A stretch of DNA of 64,000 nucleotides, taken from the NCBI GenBank assembly GCA_963662175.1, contig OY759215.1, forward strand, positions 45,401,213-45,465,212, in the 5' to 3' direction. The notes under the pieces are model-generated. The model made no database searches, was not told the origin of the DNA, and saw only the letters and a list, made by a program, of their open reading frames with translations. This DNA is from Aradus depressus (lineage: Eukaryota; Arthropoda; Insecta; Hemiptera; Aradidae). Positions within the stretch are counted from its first letter, which is position 1, and each line of letters begins with the position of its first letter. Made by a program: the position numbers and the translations under genes. Of the stretch, positions 8,883 through 18,235 are shown in pieces.

Positions 8883-11576
8883 TCAGTCCTCTTGATTAAG
8901 GTCGCTATGGTGCTTCCTCTTCAGGCGACATGCTGGTCTTGGCGGAGGCAGGTGGAGAGGGATGGCACGTAGCAGAGGATTTTGATGATTTTGCATGGTC
9001 CGCAGCAGACTGGTGTAGCAAACAGGCAGACATTTTTTCACCTCTGGGATCTCAAGATCATCGTGTATAGTTTTGTTACGGACAAACCAGGGCGCACTAG
9101 TGATTATTCTTAAGGCCCGATTCTGGAGTGTCTGTATACGTTTGATTTGAGAATCCGAGGCAGAACCCCAGATAGAGCAGCCGTAAAGCCACATGGGCCT
9201 GATGAGCATCATATAAATGAGCCTCTTGAGATGGAGGGGGAGCTCAGAGTTCTTGAGGAGAGGTGTCAGCTGGTGAAGTCGATGTCTAAGCCTGTGAAGC
9301 AGCGAAGTGATGTGCTCGTTCCAGGTCAACTTGGTGTCCATGGTGAGACCTAGGTACCGAATTGAAGAAGTCTGTGGGACAAGAGCTCCGTTGAGGGTGA
9401 GCGGGCCTACTACTTCTGTCCGTAGATAAGTGAATGGTACCAACGCTGACTTTTGAGGATTTAAATGTATCCTCCATTTGGCACTCCAAACTTTCACCTC
9501 ATCCAAGAAGTTGTGCAGTTGTACTTCAGCGAGTCTACTGGAGGTGGCCTTACTCATTACAGCAACATCGTCGGCGAATTGAGCAGTTGTTAGGCCGTTC
9601 TGCTGTGGAAAGTCGTGGGTGTATATTAGATATAAGAAGGGTCCAAGCACACTTCCCTGTGGTACTCCAGATATCATCGACTTGGACTGGGATTGGGCTC
9701 CTTGGTAGATGACAGAGAAGGTACGGTTGCTAAGATATGACTGCATTAGTCTCCAATAAGTGTCAGGCAGCAGCGGTTTCATTTTTAATAACAGTCCCTC
9801 ATGCCAAACCTTATCGAAAGCTTTTTCAGTGTCAAGGAACAAGCCGAGACATATCTGCTTCGTTTCGTATGTGTCCAAGATCGTATCGACGACTCTGTGC
9901 AGCTGTTGTGGACAAGAGTGGTTCGAGCGGAATCCGAACTGTGAATTTGGAAGTAGCGGACTTAAATATTCTAATAATTTTGGTAGAAGGAGACGTTCGA
10001 AAATCTTAGAGAACAATGTCAATAAGCTAATAGGTCGGTAACTGTTAGGGTCATTACGTTTTTTTTGTGGCTTAGGAACCATAATGATATTTGCATGTTT
10101 CCATTTTTGGGGGAAATATGTTGTTCGAAGCATGGCATTGTAGATCTGGGTAAGTAGAACTAATGGCTTCCTAGGCAGATTTTGTAGCAAGGGTTGCACT
10201 ATGTGATCATGCCCAGGAGTTTTCTTTGCTGAAGAACGGTCGATAACATTTTTTACTTGGCCTGGTGAGAAGTAAAAGTCGAATGGAGTCAAGAGCAATG
10301 GTTGTTCCAGTTGTTCTTTCACTGTCTCTAGAAAGTGATGATTGATAGTTTGATTTGGTCTAAACTGGTTAACTAGCATCTCTGAAAAGACGTCAACCTT
10401 CTCCTTCGGTGTTGTTAACCAGTTGTTTTGATGTTTTAAAGGGGGTATTAAATGACGTTCTTTGGTAAGAAATTTGGTTTTTCTCCAGAGGGAGCCATCC
10501 CTTGTGTCCAAGGTTAACAGATCGTTGGTGAGTGCTGTCTGCTTTAGCTCTCGGAGTGCCTTCCTGAGGTCATATGTGGCTCTGTTGTAGGACCTCTTAT
10601 GGTCGGGGTGCCTGGTACGTGCCCACAAGGTCCTTGCTGCTTTCTTCTCGTTATGGAGTTGGGTGATGTGAGCTGGGTAAAAGACTCGTTTGGTGCGTGT
10701 ATAATTAGTTTGTTGATCTCCTGCTTCACTTGCCGCAAACTGAATATCTTGTGTTAGTTTACTGACTGCCACGTCAATGTCCTCCTTGGTTTTGAGAGGT
10801 ATTTTAAGGTCTGTTACATCTTGTAGAACTGCCTGATATATTTTCCAATGAAAAGGATATTTGATCAGTTTAGGTGCTATTGGAACTTGAAGGGGGCTTT
10901 GAGCAAACTCAATTCTGACTGGAAAATGGTCAGAGCTAAGGTCATGAAGAACACTTGGCGTTGTACAAAGCCTAGATATATTACGGCCAATGAAGAAGTC
11001 CAGTATGTCAGGCGCGTGATTTTGAGTGTGCGGATAGTGAGTAGGTTCTAGTGGATATACGACATCCAAGCGCAGCTGGTTGATAACATCATGGAGGACT
11101 CTGCCCCTCGGGTTAGTTACCTGCGATCCCCATCGTGGATGTTTGGAGTTGAAGTCTCCTCCCAACAAGAAGTGCGTACCCATCTCATGAACCACTCCCC
11201 AGAACACAACAGGAGCGACTGAATTGGAGGGAGCAGAATAAAACGAACCTACTTGGTAGGTGTGGTGGTTTAGCGCAAGCTGACATCGGGCTACCTGTAC
11301 CTCCTCCTCTCTGATAGGAAGCAGCTCGTAGTGGAGGATTGTAGACTTGATGCAGATGACAGCACCTCCTTTACAGTGCCCAGATGGATGATCTGCTCTG
11401 TAAACCTTATAGCCTGCTATGTGAATATGAATGCTAGGATTCAATTTAGTCTCTGTCAGTAACATTATGTCTATGTTATTGAAGTTTAGAAAATATTCCA
11501 ACTCTGTATATTTATTACTGAAACTTTGACAGTTCCAGGTGCAAATTTTAAAAGATTTCTGAGGAAGGAAAGCCAT
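8883..11576 (-). CDS. ORF2: endonuclease/reverse transcriptase, jockey clade
   Basis: 897 residues, a usual length for jockey pol. N-terminal apurinic-like endonuclease, about 1-225: WNCQSF with Asn15, TETKL with Glu42, GGDFNSKHPRWG with Asp141/Asn143, Asp190/Asp193, and SSDHFPV with Asp216/His217. Reverse transcriptase, about 490-760: SYRPISLL (512-519), FGFR (547-550), motif A LDTEKAFDKVWH with Asp582, GVPQGSVLGP (637-646), catalytic FADD (667-670), then RYLGLTMDTKLTW. A thumb and Cys-containing tail follow; no RNase H is seen, as is typical of the clade. It would nick the target and prime reverse transcription of the element RNA. The start is the ATG that overlaps the ORF1 stop (TAATG); there is no in-frame alternative before the endonuclease. 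No frameshift or stop is present. Confidence 0.96.
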   Translation of the reverse strand: MAFLPQKSFKICTWNCQSFSNKYTELEYFLNFNNIDIMLLTETKLNPSIHIHIAGYKVYRADHPSGHCKGGAVICIKSTILHYELLPIREEEVQVARCQLALNHHTYQVGSFYSAPSNSVAPVVFWGVVHEMGTHFLLGGDFNSKHPRWGSQVTNPRGRVLHDVINQLRLDVVYPLEPTHYPHTQNHAPDILDFFIGRNISRLCTTPSVLHDLSSDHFPVRIEFAQSPLQVPIAPKLIKYPFHWKIYQAVLQDVTDLKIPLKTKEDIDVAVSKLTQDIQFAASEAGDQQTNYTRTKRVFYPAHITQLHNEKKAARTLWARTRHPDHKRSYNRATYDLRKALRELKQTALTNDLLTLDTRDGSLWRKTKFLTKERHLIPPLKHQNNWLTTPKEKVDVFSEMLVNQFRPNQTINHHFLETVKEQLEQPLLLTPFDFYFSPGQVKNVIDRSSAKKTPGHDHIVQPLLQNLPRKPLVLLTQIYNAMLRTTYFPQKWKHANIIMVPKPQKKRNDPNSYRPISLLTLFSKIFERLLLPKLLEYLSPLLPNSQFGFRSNHSCPQQLHRVVDTILDTYETKQICLGLFLDTEKAFDKVWHEGLLLKMKPLLPDTYWRLMQSYLSNRTFSVIYQGAQSQSKSMISGVPQGSVLGPFLYLIYTHDFPQQNGLTTAQFADDVAVMSKATSSRLAEVQLHNFLDEVKVWSAKWRIHLNPQKSALVPFTYLRTEVVGPLTLNGALVPQTSSIRYLGLTMDTKLTWNEHITSLLHRLRHRLHQLTPLLKNSELPLHLKRLIYMMLIRPMWLYGCSIWGSASDSQIKRIQTLQNRALRIITSAPWFVRNKTIHDDLEIPEVKKCLPVCYTSLLRTMQNHQNPLLRAIPLHLPPPRPACRLKRKHHSDLNQED

Positions 11577-11578
11577 TA
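11574..11578 (-). promoter_or_regulatory. TAATG stop/start overlap between ORF1 and ORF2
   Basis: The ORF1 stop TAA (11578-11576) shares its last A with the ORF2 start ATG (11576-11574). In SART1 of the silkworm the same UAAUG arrangement is known to drive ORF2 translation by termination and reinitiation; here the mechanism is an inference from the sequence. Confidence 0.85.
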
Positions 11579-12757
11579 TTTTGATTTTATCAGGATTGGG
11601 AGCAGTTGCACTAACGATTGGACTAGAGGCTGTATGATAGCTATCAGAGAATCGATTTTATTTACAAGAGTGAGCATTTCGGTGGAAGAACAGGCAGGCA
11701 TTTGGTCACCTAGGCTAAAAGAATGATTTTCATGTTGGCAGCTTTGGACATTTGTTTTGGTTGCTTTAGCATAACTAATTAGAGGGCTTGTCATCTTAGT
11801 CTGAGTTACCGGAGATGCCGCGATCTCAGCAGTCGATGTGAGGCGGTTGTCAGTTTTGACAGGCATTTTATTGTAAGTGGTGCGTGGCGATGGTTTTTGG
11901 AGCTTCAGGTGAACAGGACAACCTCTGTAATTTGCAGTATGAGAACCTTTGCAATTCACGCAAGTAGGAGGACTGGTGCTTGGCCTCGGACAATTTTCTG
12001 AGCCGTGCATTCCGTCACATTTGACACATCTGGCCGTTTGATGACAGAAGTTTTTACTATGCCCATATTGTTGACACCTGAGGCATTGTAAGACCGTTCG
12101 TCTTGGTCGGGGGGGTTCTATTTTGATTACCGCATAATAAAGCCGAGTTAGGTTATAAATTTCTGCGTTTTTAGCGCTCGGTCGCAAATCTAAAAAGAAA
12201 AGAGGCATAGGTACTTTGGTAACAGGATGGAAAACAGGCACCATTTGTATAGGTTCGAAACCGAGGTTACTCAGTTCAGCCATCATCAACGTGGTGTCAC
12301 AGGTGGGATGCAGCCCTCTAACCACCACTCTAAAAGGCTTTTCTGATTTAAGCTGAAAAGTGTGATATTCAGCTTGATTTCCTTGCAAAAAATTGATCAT
12401 TTTTCTGTAATCATCTACAACTTCAAAATTAATTTTAACCTTATCTTCAATAGTTTTGTAAAGATAGTTGCCAAGACTTAATTCCTTAATCTGCGATATT
12501 AAGGAATTCATGTTATTAACATTATGAATAAATATAGGAGGTGGCTTGGGTACCTTTTCAACAGATGCGTTCTGAAGGGTGCATATATTCATTGGCTCAT
12601 TATCACTAGAAATACCTGCCAAGGGCGCAAATGCGTTAGATGTTGGTATAGGTTGAGATGGGACATTGGATGTTGAAATTTTTGGTTTTTTGGCTCGCCT
12701 GTCTCCCAAAGTGATCTGATTTTCGGCGTCAGATGGATCAGATGGCTCCGTTCCCAT
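11576..12757 (-). CDS. ORF1: zinc-knuckle nucleic-acid-binding protein
   Basis: 393 residues. After a polar N-terminus with a basic patch (RRAKKPK, 20-26) comes a region at about 140-215 (FRVVVRGLHPTCD ... LFFLDLRP ... YYAVIKIEPPRP) that matches what I know as the PRE_C2HC domain of jockey-type Gag-like proteins. Three Cys/His knuckles follow: CLRCQQYGHSKNFC (225-238), CVKCDGMHGSENC (244-256) and CVNCKGSHTANYRGC (266-280). The C-terminus (about 360-393) is hydrophobic and helical in look. It would package element RNA into a ribonucleoprotein with ORF2. Translated upstream of ORF2 and ending on its start codon. No damage is visible. Confidence 0.93.
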   Translation of the reverse strand: MGTEPSDPSDAENQITLGDRRAKKPKISTSNVPSQPIPTSNAFAPLAGISSDNEPMNICTLQNASVEKVPKPPPIFIHNVNNMNSLISQIKELSLGNYLYKTIEDKVKINFEVVDDYRKMINFLQGNQAEYHTFQLKSEKPFRVVVRGLHPTCDTTLMMAELSNLGFEPIQMVPVFHPVTKVPMPLFFLDLRPSAKNAEIYNLTRLYYAVIKIEPPRPRRTVLQCLRCQQYGHSKNFCHQTARCVKCDGMHGSENCPRPSTSPPTCVNCKGSHTANYRGCPVHLKLQKPSPRTTYNKMPVKTDNRLTSTAEIAASPVTQTKMTSPLISYAKATKTNVQSCQHENHSFSLGDQMPACSSTEMLTLVNKIDSLIAIIQPLVQSLVQLLPILIKSK

Positions 12758-12998
12758 GTTAAAACCTAAGTTTTATGACCACAACACTATGTCAAAGCTC
12801 ATATACACAATCGCTGTTCTTCGACTCTGGTAAACCCGAATTGAAACCCAGGCCTGTTAAGCACTGATAAACTGCTTTGAAAAACTGATTTTCAATAACA
12901 GAAACACTTTTTAACAAAGTAAACTTTTAATTTTAAAAGACACTTTAAATATAGGTTATACCGACATATTCACCGTAACAGCTGTGCTAAAACTATGA
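12758..12998 (-). other. 5' UTR of the jockey-type element
   Basis: About 241 nt between the candidate target-site duplication and the ORF1 ATG. Jockey elements carry an internal promoter at their first bases; here the sense strand would begin TCATAGTTTTAGC, which only loosely recalls an initiator. The boundary is uncertain. Confidence 0.45.
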
Positions 12999-13109
12999 CA
13001 CAATACTTATGAACTACAGATGCGATAAAAAGCAATAAGACAAGAATTGTAGCGCATACAATTTCCTACTGGGGCAACAGATTTCCGAGCTCTTACGAGT
13101 TTATCTTCG

Positions 13110-13480
13110 CAAAATATAAATGAGCAGAGATGCTGAGAGTGTAGAGATAGCTTCACAGGTTGCAAATAAAAATAAATTCTGACTTGTAACAGATTTTATT
13201 AATTTTTGCTAGCCGGCTTTCGAGGTTGCCCTAATCATGAGGCCGTCAGGTAAAATAATATTTAAACTGTATAAGATTTAAGAAAATAAAATAAACAATA
13301 TAAAGCTATTTAAAAAACAATTATACAATTAAAAATTGTATGGATGAGGACAGAGTCACAATTAGGTTGTGAATAACATGCCTCATTATGAGAGCAACAA
13401 AATCTGTCGAAGTCAGACTATATTTTTATTTTGCAATCTGTCAACTATATCAGCCATCTTCATATTACTTGTAGAGATAG
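13110..13480. mobile_element. Inverted-arm repeat, family A, with degenerate hammerhead-like core
   Basis: Left arm (minus) holds the core at 13210-13242: sense CTCATGA, T, helix II TAGG/CCTC around a GCAA loop, GAAA, palindrome GCCGGC, TA. The right arm (plus, about 13380-13475) retains flanking sequence (CAGCCATCTTCATATTA, CAATCTGTCAAC) but has lost the GAAA-GCCGGC part. The same family at 37.9-38.3 kb has both arms intact. Lies just outside the 5' end of the jockey-type element. Confidence 0.6.
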
Positions 13481-13639
13481 CGTGCTTGCCTACTTTACTC
13501 ATATTCTATACGACGTATATTCTACACGATAAATGTGTTATCTTTCTAACGGCTGCTAAATTGCACCTGTTATGAAGATACCAAAATTATTAATTTTCTA
13601 GACAATGTCGCAGCTAAAGTTTAATTGAATGCATTGAAA

Positions 13640-13830
13640 GGACACGGGTTCGAAACGAGGCCCTTCGGTTTTTCATATGTGGGAGGTTAAAAAAGGTGAG
13701 AATGCCGTCCTTTGGATAAGACGTTAAGTTTAAGCGATGCTCCCAAGCACATGTGGCTAAAAGCTCCTAGTTGTAAGCAATATGATCTATTCTATAAAGC
13801 CCGGGCATGATTCACAAAAACAAACAAACA
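13640..13830 (+). mobile_element. SINE S1, heavily decayed copy
   Basis: Recognisable words: CGGGTTCGAAACGAGGCCC (box B region), GTGGGAGGTTAAAAAA, GCCGTCCTTTGGATAAGACG, GCGATGCTCCCAAGC, AGCAATATGATCT and AAGCCCGGGCATGATTCAC, ending in an ACAAACAAACA tail. The centre is deleted. Confidence 0.65.
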
Positions 13831-14255
13831 ATAAGTAATGTTCTCTTCAGAAAGGTGCAGTTTGGATTTAGGTGTATCCTTATAAGTGTAGACGAGCTAT
13901 GGTAAGGCGACAGACAGTATTAATATTAACCAGCCGTAGCCAGGGCGTATGGCGGGATTCCCAGCGCGTACAAACTCCTGTCAGCCGTATATCTATCGGG
14001 TATGGCGAAGAGTCGACTTATCGAGAATGGCGAATAGAACCGATGAAGACATTACAGTCGGAACACATACCATCGGCAATTATAGAGTACAGTCCCACAA
14101 CAAGAGCCGTTTAAGTAATTAAATGTTTAAAAAAAAAACTATCCTTTCATATATTGCCACATATTCCTTTCTTATACATGGATCATATCAGCTGTTGTAA
14201 TTGGCGCTGCTCGGGGCAATTAATAATCTTTAAACCGGTGTTTCCCTAAGGTACA
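13831..14255. other. No gene recognised
   Basis: Contains a short island of mixed composition (13880-14110, GCCGTAGCCAGGGCGTATGG) with an open frame of 80 codons but no motif. The words CGAGCTATGG, GGGCGTATGG, ATCGGGTATGG and CGAGAATGG suggest a faint tandem structure of about 35-70 bp. Confidence 0.3.
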
Positions 14256-14565
14256 GGACGCCGGTAGCTCAGTGGTATGCGTGCTTGACTTCTGAGCTCA
14301 AGAACTTGGGTTCGTAACCCGACCGAGGCCTTTAGTTTATTTTATCTGGGAGGTAAAATAAAATTAAGCACGCCGTCCTTCGGATGGGACGTAAAGCGAT
14401 GGTCCCGAGCCTGTACGATGTCAGGTGCCTTAGGTGAATAAAAATTTAGGGTAGGCAAAATTTAGGACTCCCACAGTAACCAGAGTGACGAAAGAGCGCT
14501 CTGGTAGTAGGCGATAAGACCTCATAGTTAAATCCCGGGCATGAGTCATAAAACTTAACCTAACT
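14256..14565 (+). mobile_element. SINE S1 with target-site duplication
   Basis: Well-preserved head: box A TAGCTCAGTGG at 14265-14275 and box B GGTTCGTAACC at 14309-14319. The body follows with two internal gaps and the tail is ATAAAACTTAACCTAACT. TAAGGTACA at 14247-14255 and 14566-14574 flanks it exactly, a 9-bp target-site duplication. This copy defines the 5' boundary of the family at GGACGCCGG and its 3' boundary within an AACCTAACT tail. Confidence 0.9.
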
Positions 14566-15119
14566 TAAGGTACACCTGTTACGTATCACTTGAAGAGTTT
14601 TGGTTGTGTTTAAGAGGTGGTTTTTTTTGGTTCATCAAATTGGTTTTTCTTAATTTTTGAATTACTTATAGTTATGAACAATGATGAGGGGAATTATTTA
14701 TAATTAGAAAAACCTGAAATAGGGAAAAAATGTTAACGTTCCTTTACCTATAGTCGATAAATTGGTAGCTTGGTTCAGAGGATGAACAAACAAGTGGAAG
14801 TAGGTTGCAAATAATTCGCTAACAATTTTTTTTTTTTTTTATGAAAAATAAATTGGAGTACTACTTGTTACCAATACTTCTCAAGGACATGTACATAAGA
14901 CGACAAATAATCTTATAACTTTTATGACTCTAATAAAATTTTAATGTAAGGTTTTTAACGGTTTCAAGGCAGTAAATTTTTAATTTAGGGTTTGAAAAAA
15001 ACAAAACAAAAAAATATATAAATTAAGGAGTTAATAAATAAAACCTGTAGAAATGATTATTTGCCAGGTTAATGACTAATAAAAAAATAAACTTAAAAAT
15101 TCCAATACAGGAAGTTTAT

Positions 15120-15760
15120 ATTGTAAAATAGCCCTCGTAATTGACTCAAATACATAAAATTTCCAAAATAAGTCGTAAAGTGATTGAAATATGGGTATGT
15201 GAACATGAAGGAGAGCTGCTGAAAATGCAGGGCATGGGAAAAGGGGTAATTAAGATTTGTGAAAATTCCATGAAGGCTTTTTTTTTTATTTTTTGGGTAC
15301 TCTCGCAGTTACGGAAGCCCTCGTAAACTTTGTGCGCGCTCTAACTCAAACACGATTGTAGCTGTGAACTTGAAATTTAAAGTGAAAAAGTCACATGTGC
15401 TAACAACTGATTACTCGAACAAAAAATTAGATTATACCAGGGACTAAGTACATTTTACAAGATACCGTTTATATTTATGTGATAATCAAAAATATTATCA
15501 AATAAAAGTTGTATAAAAAACTGAGATTATTTTATATGATATACGATTTGTTGCAGGTCGCTCCGCTTGAGAGGTATAAGCCAAAAACCTTCTGATAACG
15601 TCGCATTGAAACTGATTGTTTTAGACATTAGCTTCATTTACGCAAAAACTGTTAGTTTTATCGAAAAGTTAGTTCCCCGAAAATATTCCTTATAAAATTT
15701 CAAACTAACTAAACGACCACAGATTTAGGATAAAGCCAGGACAAACGAGTTAGAACGCCC
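15120..15760 (+). repeat. Dispersed repeat DR2
   Basis: Shares CGCTCTAACTCAAACACGATTG, AACTTGAAATTTAAAGTG and the later AAAACTGTTAGTTTTATCG stretch with 17680-18060 and, inverted, with 46000-46330; the 15450-15570 part recurs at 37780-37870. No protein-like frame; class unknown. The flank 14575-15120 is AT-rich without features. Confidence 0.5.
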
Positions 15761-15949
15761 CAAACAATGTACAATAAATTTCCGTAGTAAATATTGTTCA
15801 AATTGTAACGCATTAATATATATATATATAAAAAAATAATAGGTAGTTTTTAGTAATATGGATAAAAAAATAAAGCCAAATTAAATATTTATGAGCCACT
15901 TTTGTTGATATCACTCCCCCTCTCTCAAACGTATTTCATATAAATAATT

Positions 15950-16290
15950 TATGGTTTCCAGATTTACTTTATGAAGCTCCATTATAGGAATAGATAATTA
16001 AAATACACAATTTCTTTGTCAAACTTCACTATATATTCTCAAATACTCAACTAGTTTCACCGTGTTAAGGCATTATCAAGTCACTTACAAACTAGTAACA
16101 ACAGTAAAGTGTTGGTATTTATATAGATCAACAAACAGTAAAGTGTTGGTATTTATATAGATCAACAAACAGTAAAGTGTTGGTATTTATATAGGTAGAA
16201 CTCTTGAATTATATAAATGTAAAATAGAATTTAAAGTGAATAAAAACAAATAAATAGAATTTAAAGGCAATTAAAACATCAAATGAAATT
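15950..16290 (-). mobile_element. Family C repeat, one arm, with hammerhead-like remnant
   Basis: The sense (minus) strand of 16049-16080 has a CTTGATAAT core, helix II GCC/GGT, GAAA and palindrome ACTAGT. The arm continues through GAGTATTTGAGAATATATAG and ATTGTGTATTTTAATTATC to AAATCTGG. The region after it contains the CAGTAAAGTGTTGGTATT minisatellite. A two-armed copy of the same family lies at 36280-36790. Confidence 0.6.
16102..16200 (+). repeat. 34-bp tandem repeat, about 3 copies
   Basis: CAGTAAAGTGTTGGTATTTA begins at 16102, 16136 and 16170, units essentially identical. The homologous place in the family C copy at 36.57 kb has a single unit, so this is a local expansion. Confidence 0.9.
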
Positions 16291-16299
16291 ATATATAAT

Positions 16300-17680
16300 G
16301 AAATATATATAACATATAATGAAATTTCATATAGGCATTAAGGGTATGTAAAAGTCACTCTCAGAATTACGCACATTTAAATATAAAAAATGAAGAATAC
16401 AATATTTGTAACACAAGCGGAATGTGAACGAACGAAGATATGCATAGGCTTCGTCAAATCTTACTACATATTAACATGTTAGGACCTGAAAATCGAACTT
16501 TTCAGTTTTTTTTTTTTTTTTGGTTATCCTATAAAATAATGTTCGTAAAATTTTTCCGACTTATTTTACTTTTTTTCTGGATTGCATCACAAATGCTGAA
16601 AACATTTCCTGTAAGAAATAAAAAAATCTAAACTGAAAGGAAAGAAAGAAAAACATTTAGACGAAATTCAGCCAAAACATTTGACCTTCCTTTTCATATA
16701 AAATCTATTTACTAATTTTTTTCTTAAATATCCTTGATTTGTTAATCTTTTGACAAAATACATAAAGAAATTATATTAGTTGTTTTATAGCCTCACTTAT
16801 AAAGAAAAAAAATATTAACTTAATTTGCATCTCCAATTAAATGAATATACATGAAACATATTTATATTTTTATATTCTAATGATCTATAATGTTTCAAAT
16901 GTATACAGTGAGGGTAAACAACATATAGTGAAGGTGAAAAGAATTTAGAATTACCCCAATACAAGAAGCGGTTTCATGAAATTTTTAGTTAACCAGACAA
17001 AGCGAGTCTTCCTCCATACTAGGACTAGTATTCTATCATGGTTATATTACCAACAATACTGAAGTAAACATGCATTTTTATGCAACAAAAAGGAGCCACG
17101 CCCAATCTGTATGCAGCACCATGCAAGTACCTCGTGGAAAGGTCAAGGAGCCCAAGTAATAATTAATAATAAAGACAGAAATATTTTCAAAGGATCCTTG
17201 CATCAAGGAAGGAAAGATAAATTGTAATAAGTATTTATCCCAGTTTTTTTTTCTTTGTTTTGTTTTCCTTATTTTTGTATTAACATATTCATCTTGTAAT
17301 AGGTCATATGACACTACTAATTCATAATTCTTTGTGGGCAGAACAAGTTTATATTTAAATATTTATGTATGTAATTACTCTAACAGTTCTGGATTCAAGA
17401 GAAAAAAAATAAAACTTAAAAGTATGATCAGATCACTCACTGAAGGGTTACGTAGGCGAACATTGCGTTGATGAATATATTAAACATTTTAAAAATATAT
17501 TAATATAGTTTCTGACTAAACCATTGTCCTGATCCATACAAATTCGCGGATAGTAAAACAACATTTTTTTTTTTTACTTTCTTTTACCTGTACCTAGTAT
17601 AATCTTGCAAAAATCAGAGTCCGAGGATTCAACAGATTTTCAAGTCTCCTGCAGACGTTTTGATCAAGTGTGTGTGTGTA
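16300..17680. other. AT-rich, no gene recognised
   Basis: Runs of A and T and short open frames only. Nothing with a motif on either strand. Confidence 0.45.
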
Positions 17681-18060
17681 TGCGATTGGAAAGTTGTGAG
17701 CGCTCTGCCGCAAAAATGATTGTAGCTATGAACTTGAAATTTGGAGTGAAGAAGTTATCAAATGTGTTTGTTTAGATCTGATTCGATTTTGGTCAAATTT
17801 GGAAGGTTGTCCGGTTCTTGAGATACTTGCCAAAAATCGTCTTGAAATGTTGCTTTGAAACACATATTTTTAGATCTTTCCTTCTTTTACCCGAAAACTG
17901 TTAGTCCTATCGAACCATTAGTTATCATCAAAAATGTTTCTTATTAAATTTCCAACCGCTTAAAGTCCTTCGATTTTAGATATAATTAATATGACAAAAG
18001 TAATAGCACCTCAAACAGTGAAAAATAAATTTCCGTAGGAAATATTTAGAAAAGTTTTAT
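17680..18060 (+). repeat. Dispersed repeat DR2
   Basis: GAGCGCTCTGCCGCAAAAATG, ACTTGAAATTTGGAGTGAAG, CCGAAAACTGTTAGTCCTATCG and AAATAAATTTCCGTAGGAA line up with 15330-15790 in the same order. Confidence 0.55.
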
Positions 18061-18154
18061 ATTGTATTGCGATGAGACGAATTATAATTTTTTTTTTTTT
18101 ATTATTTTATTATTAACAGCTTTTCTAATAAATTATAAAGTGAAAAAAATAAAA

Positions 18155-18235
18155 TATATGTGATATGGCCATTATAGGGTCTTATACCAACCACGCTTAC
18201 AGATCACTCTCTTACCCTCCCCCTTCTTAGAGTAG
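18155..18235 (+). mobile_element. MITE-like M1, one arm
   Basis: TGTGATATGGCCATTATAGG, TCTTATACCAACCACGC and CAGATCACTCTCTTACC match the left terminus of the M1 copies at 38.55 and 50.99 kb; the opposite arm is absent. Confidence 0.45.

Larger units (their letters stand above)
8758..12998 (-). mobile_element. Jockey-type non-LTR retrotransposon, apparently complete
   Basis: On the minus strand the order is 5' UTR (12998-12758), ORF1, ORF2, a 95-nt 3' UTR and a 30-nt poly(A) (plus-strand T-run 8758-8787). The sequence CACAATAC lies just outside the poly(A) at 8750-8757 and again at 12999-13006, a candidate 8-bp target-site duplication that would fix the 5' end at 12998 and the length at about 4.24 kb. 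Both ORFs are open with all catalytic residues present, so this looks like a young, possibly mobile copy. The 5' boundary rests only on the short duplication and could be further upstream. Confidence 0.88.

Noticed and set aside
9147..11051. Several plus-strand frames of 60-90 codons
   Set aside because: Antisense or off-frame shadows of the jockey-type ORF2.
14256..14330. tRNA gene
   Set aside because: Boxes A and B are good, but the sequence does not close into a proper acceptor stem and continues into SINE body with target duplications; the same holds for 31770, 35160 and 61626.
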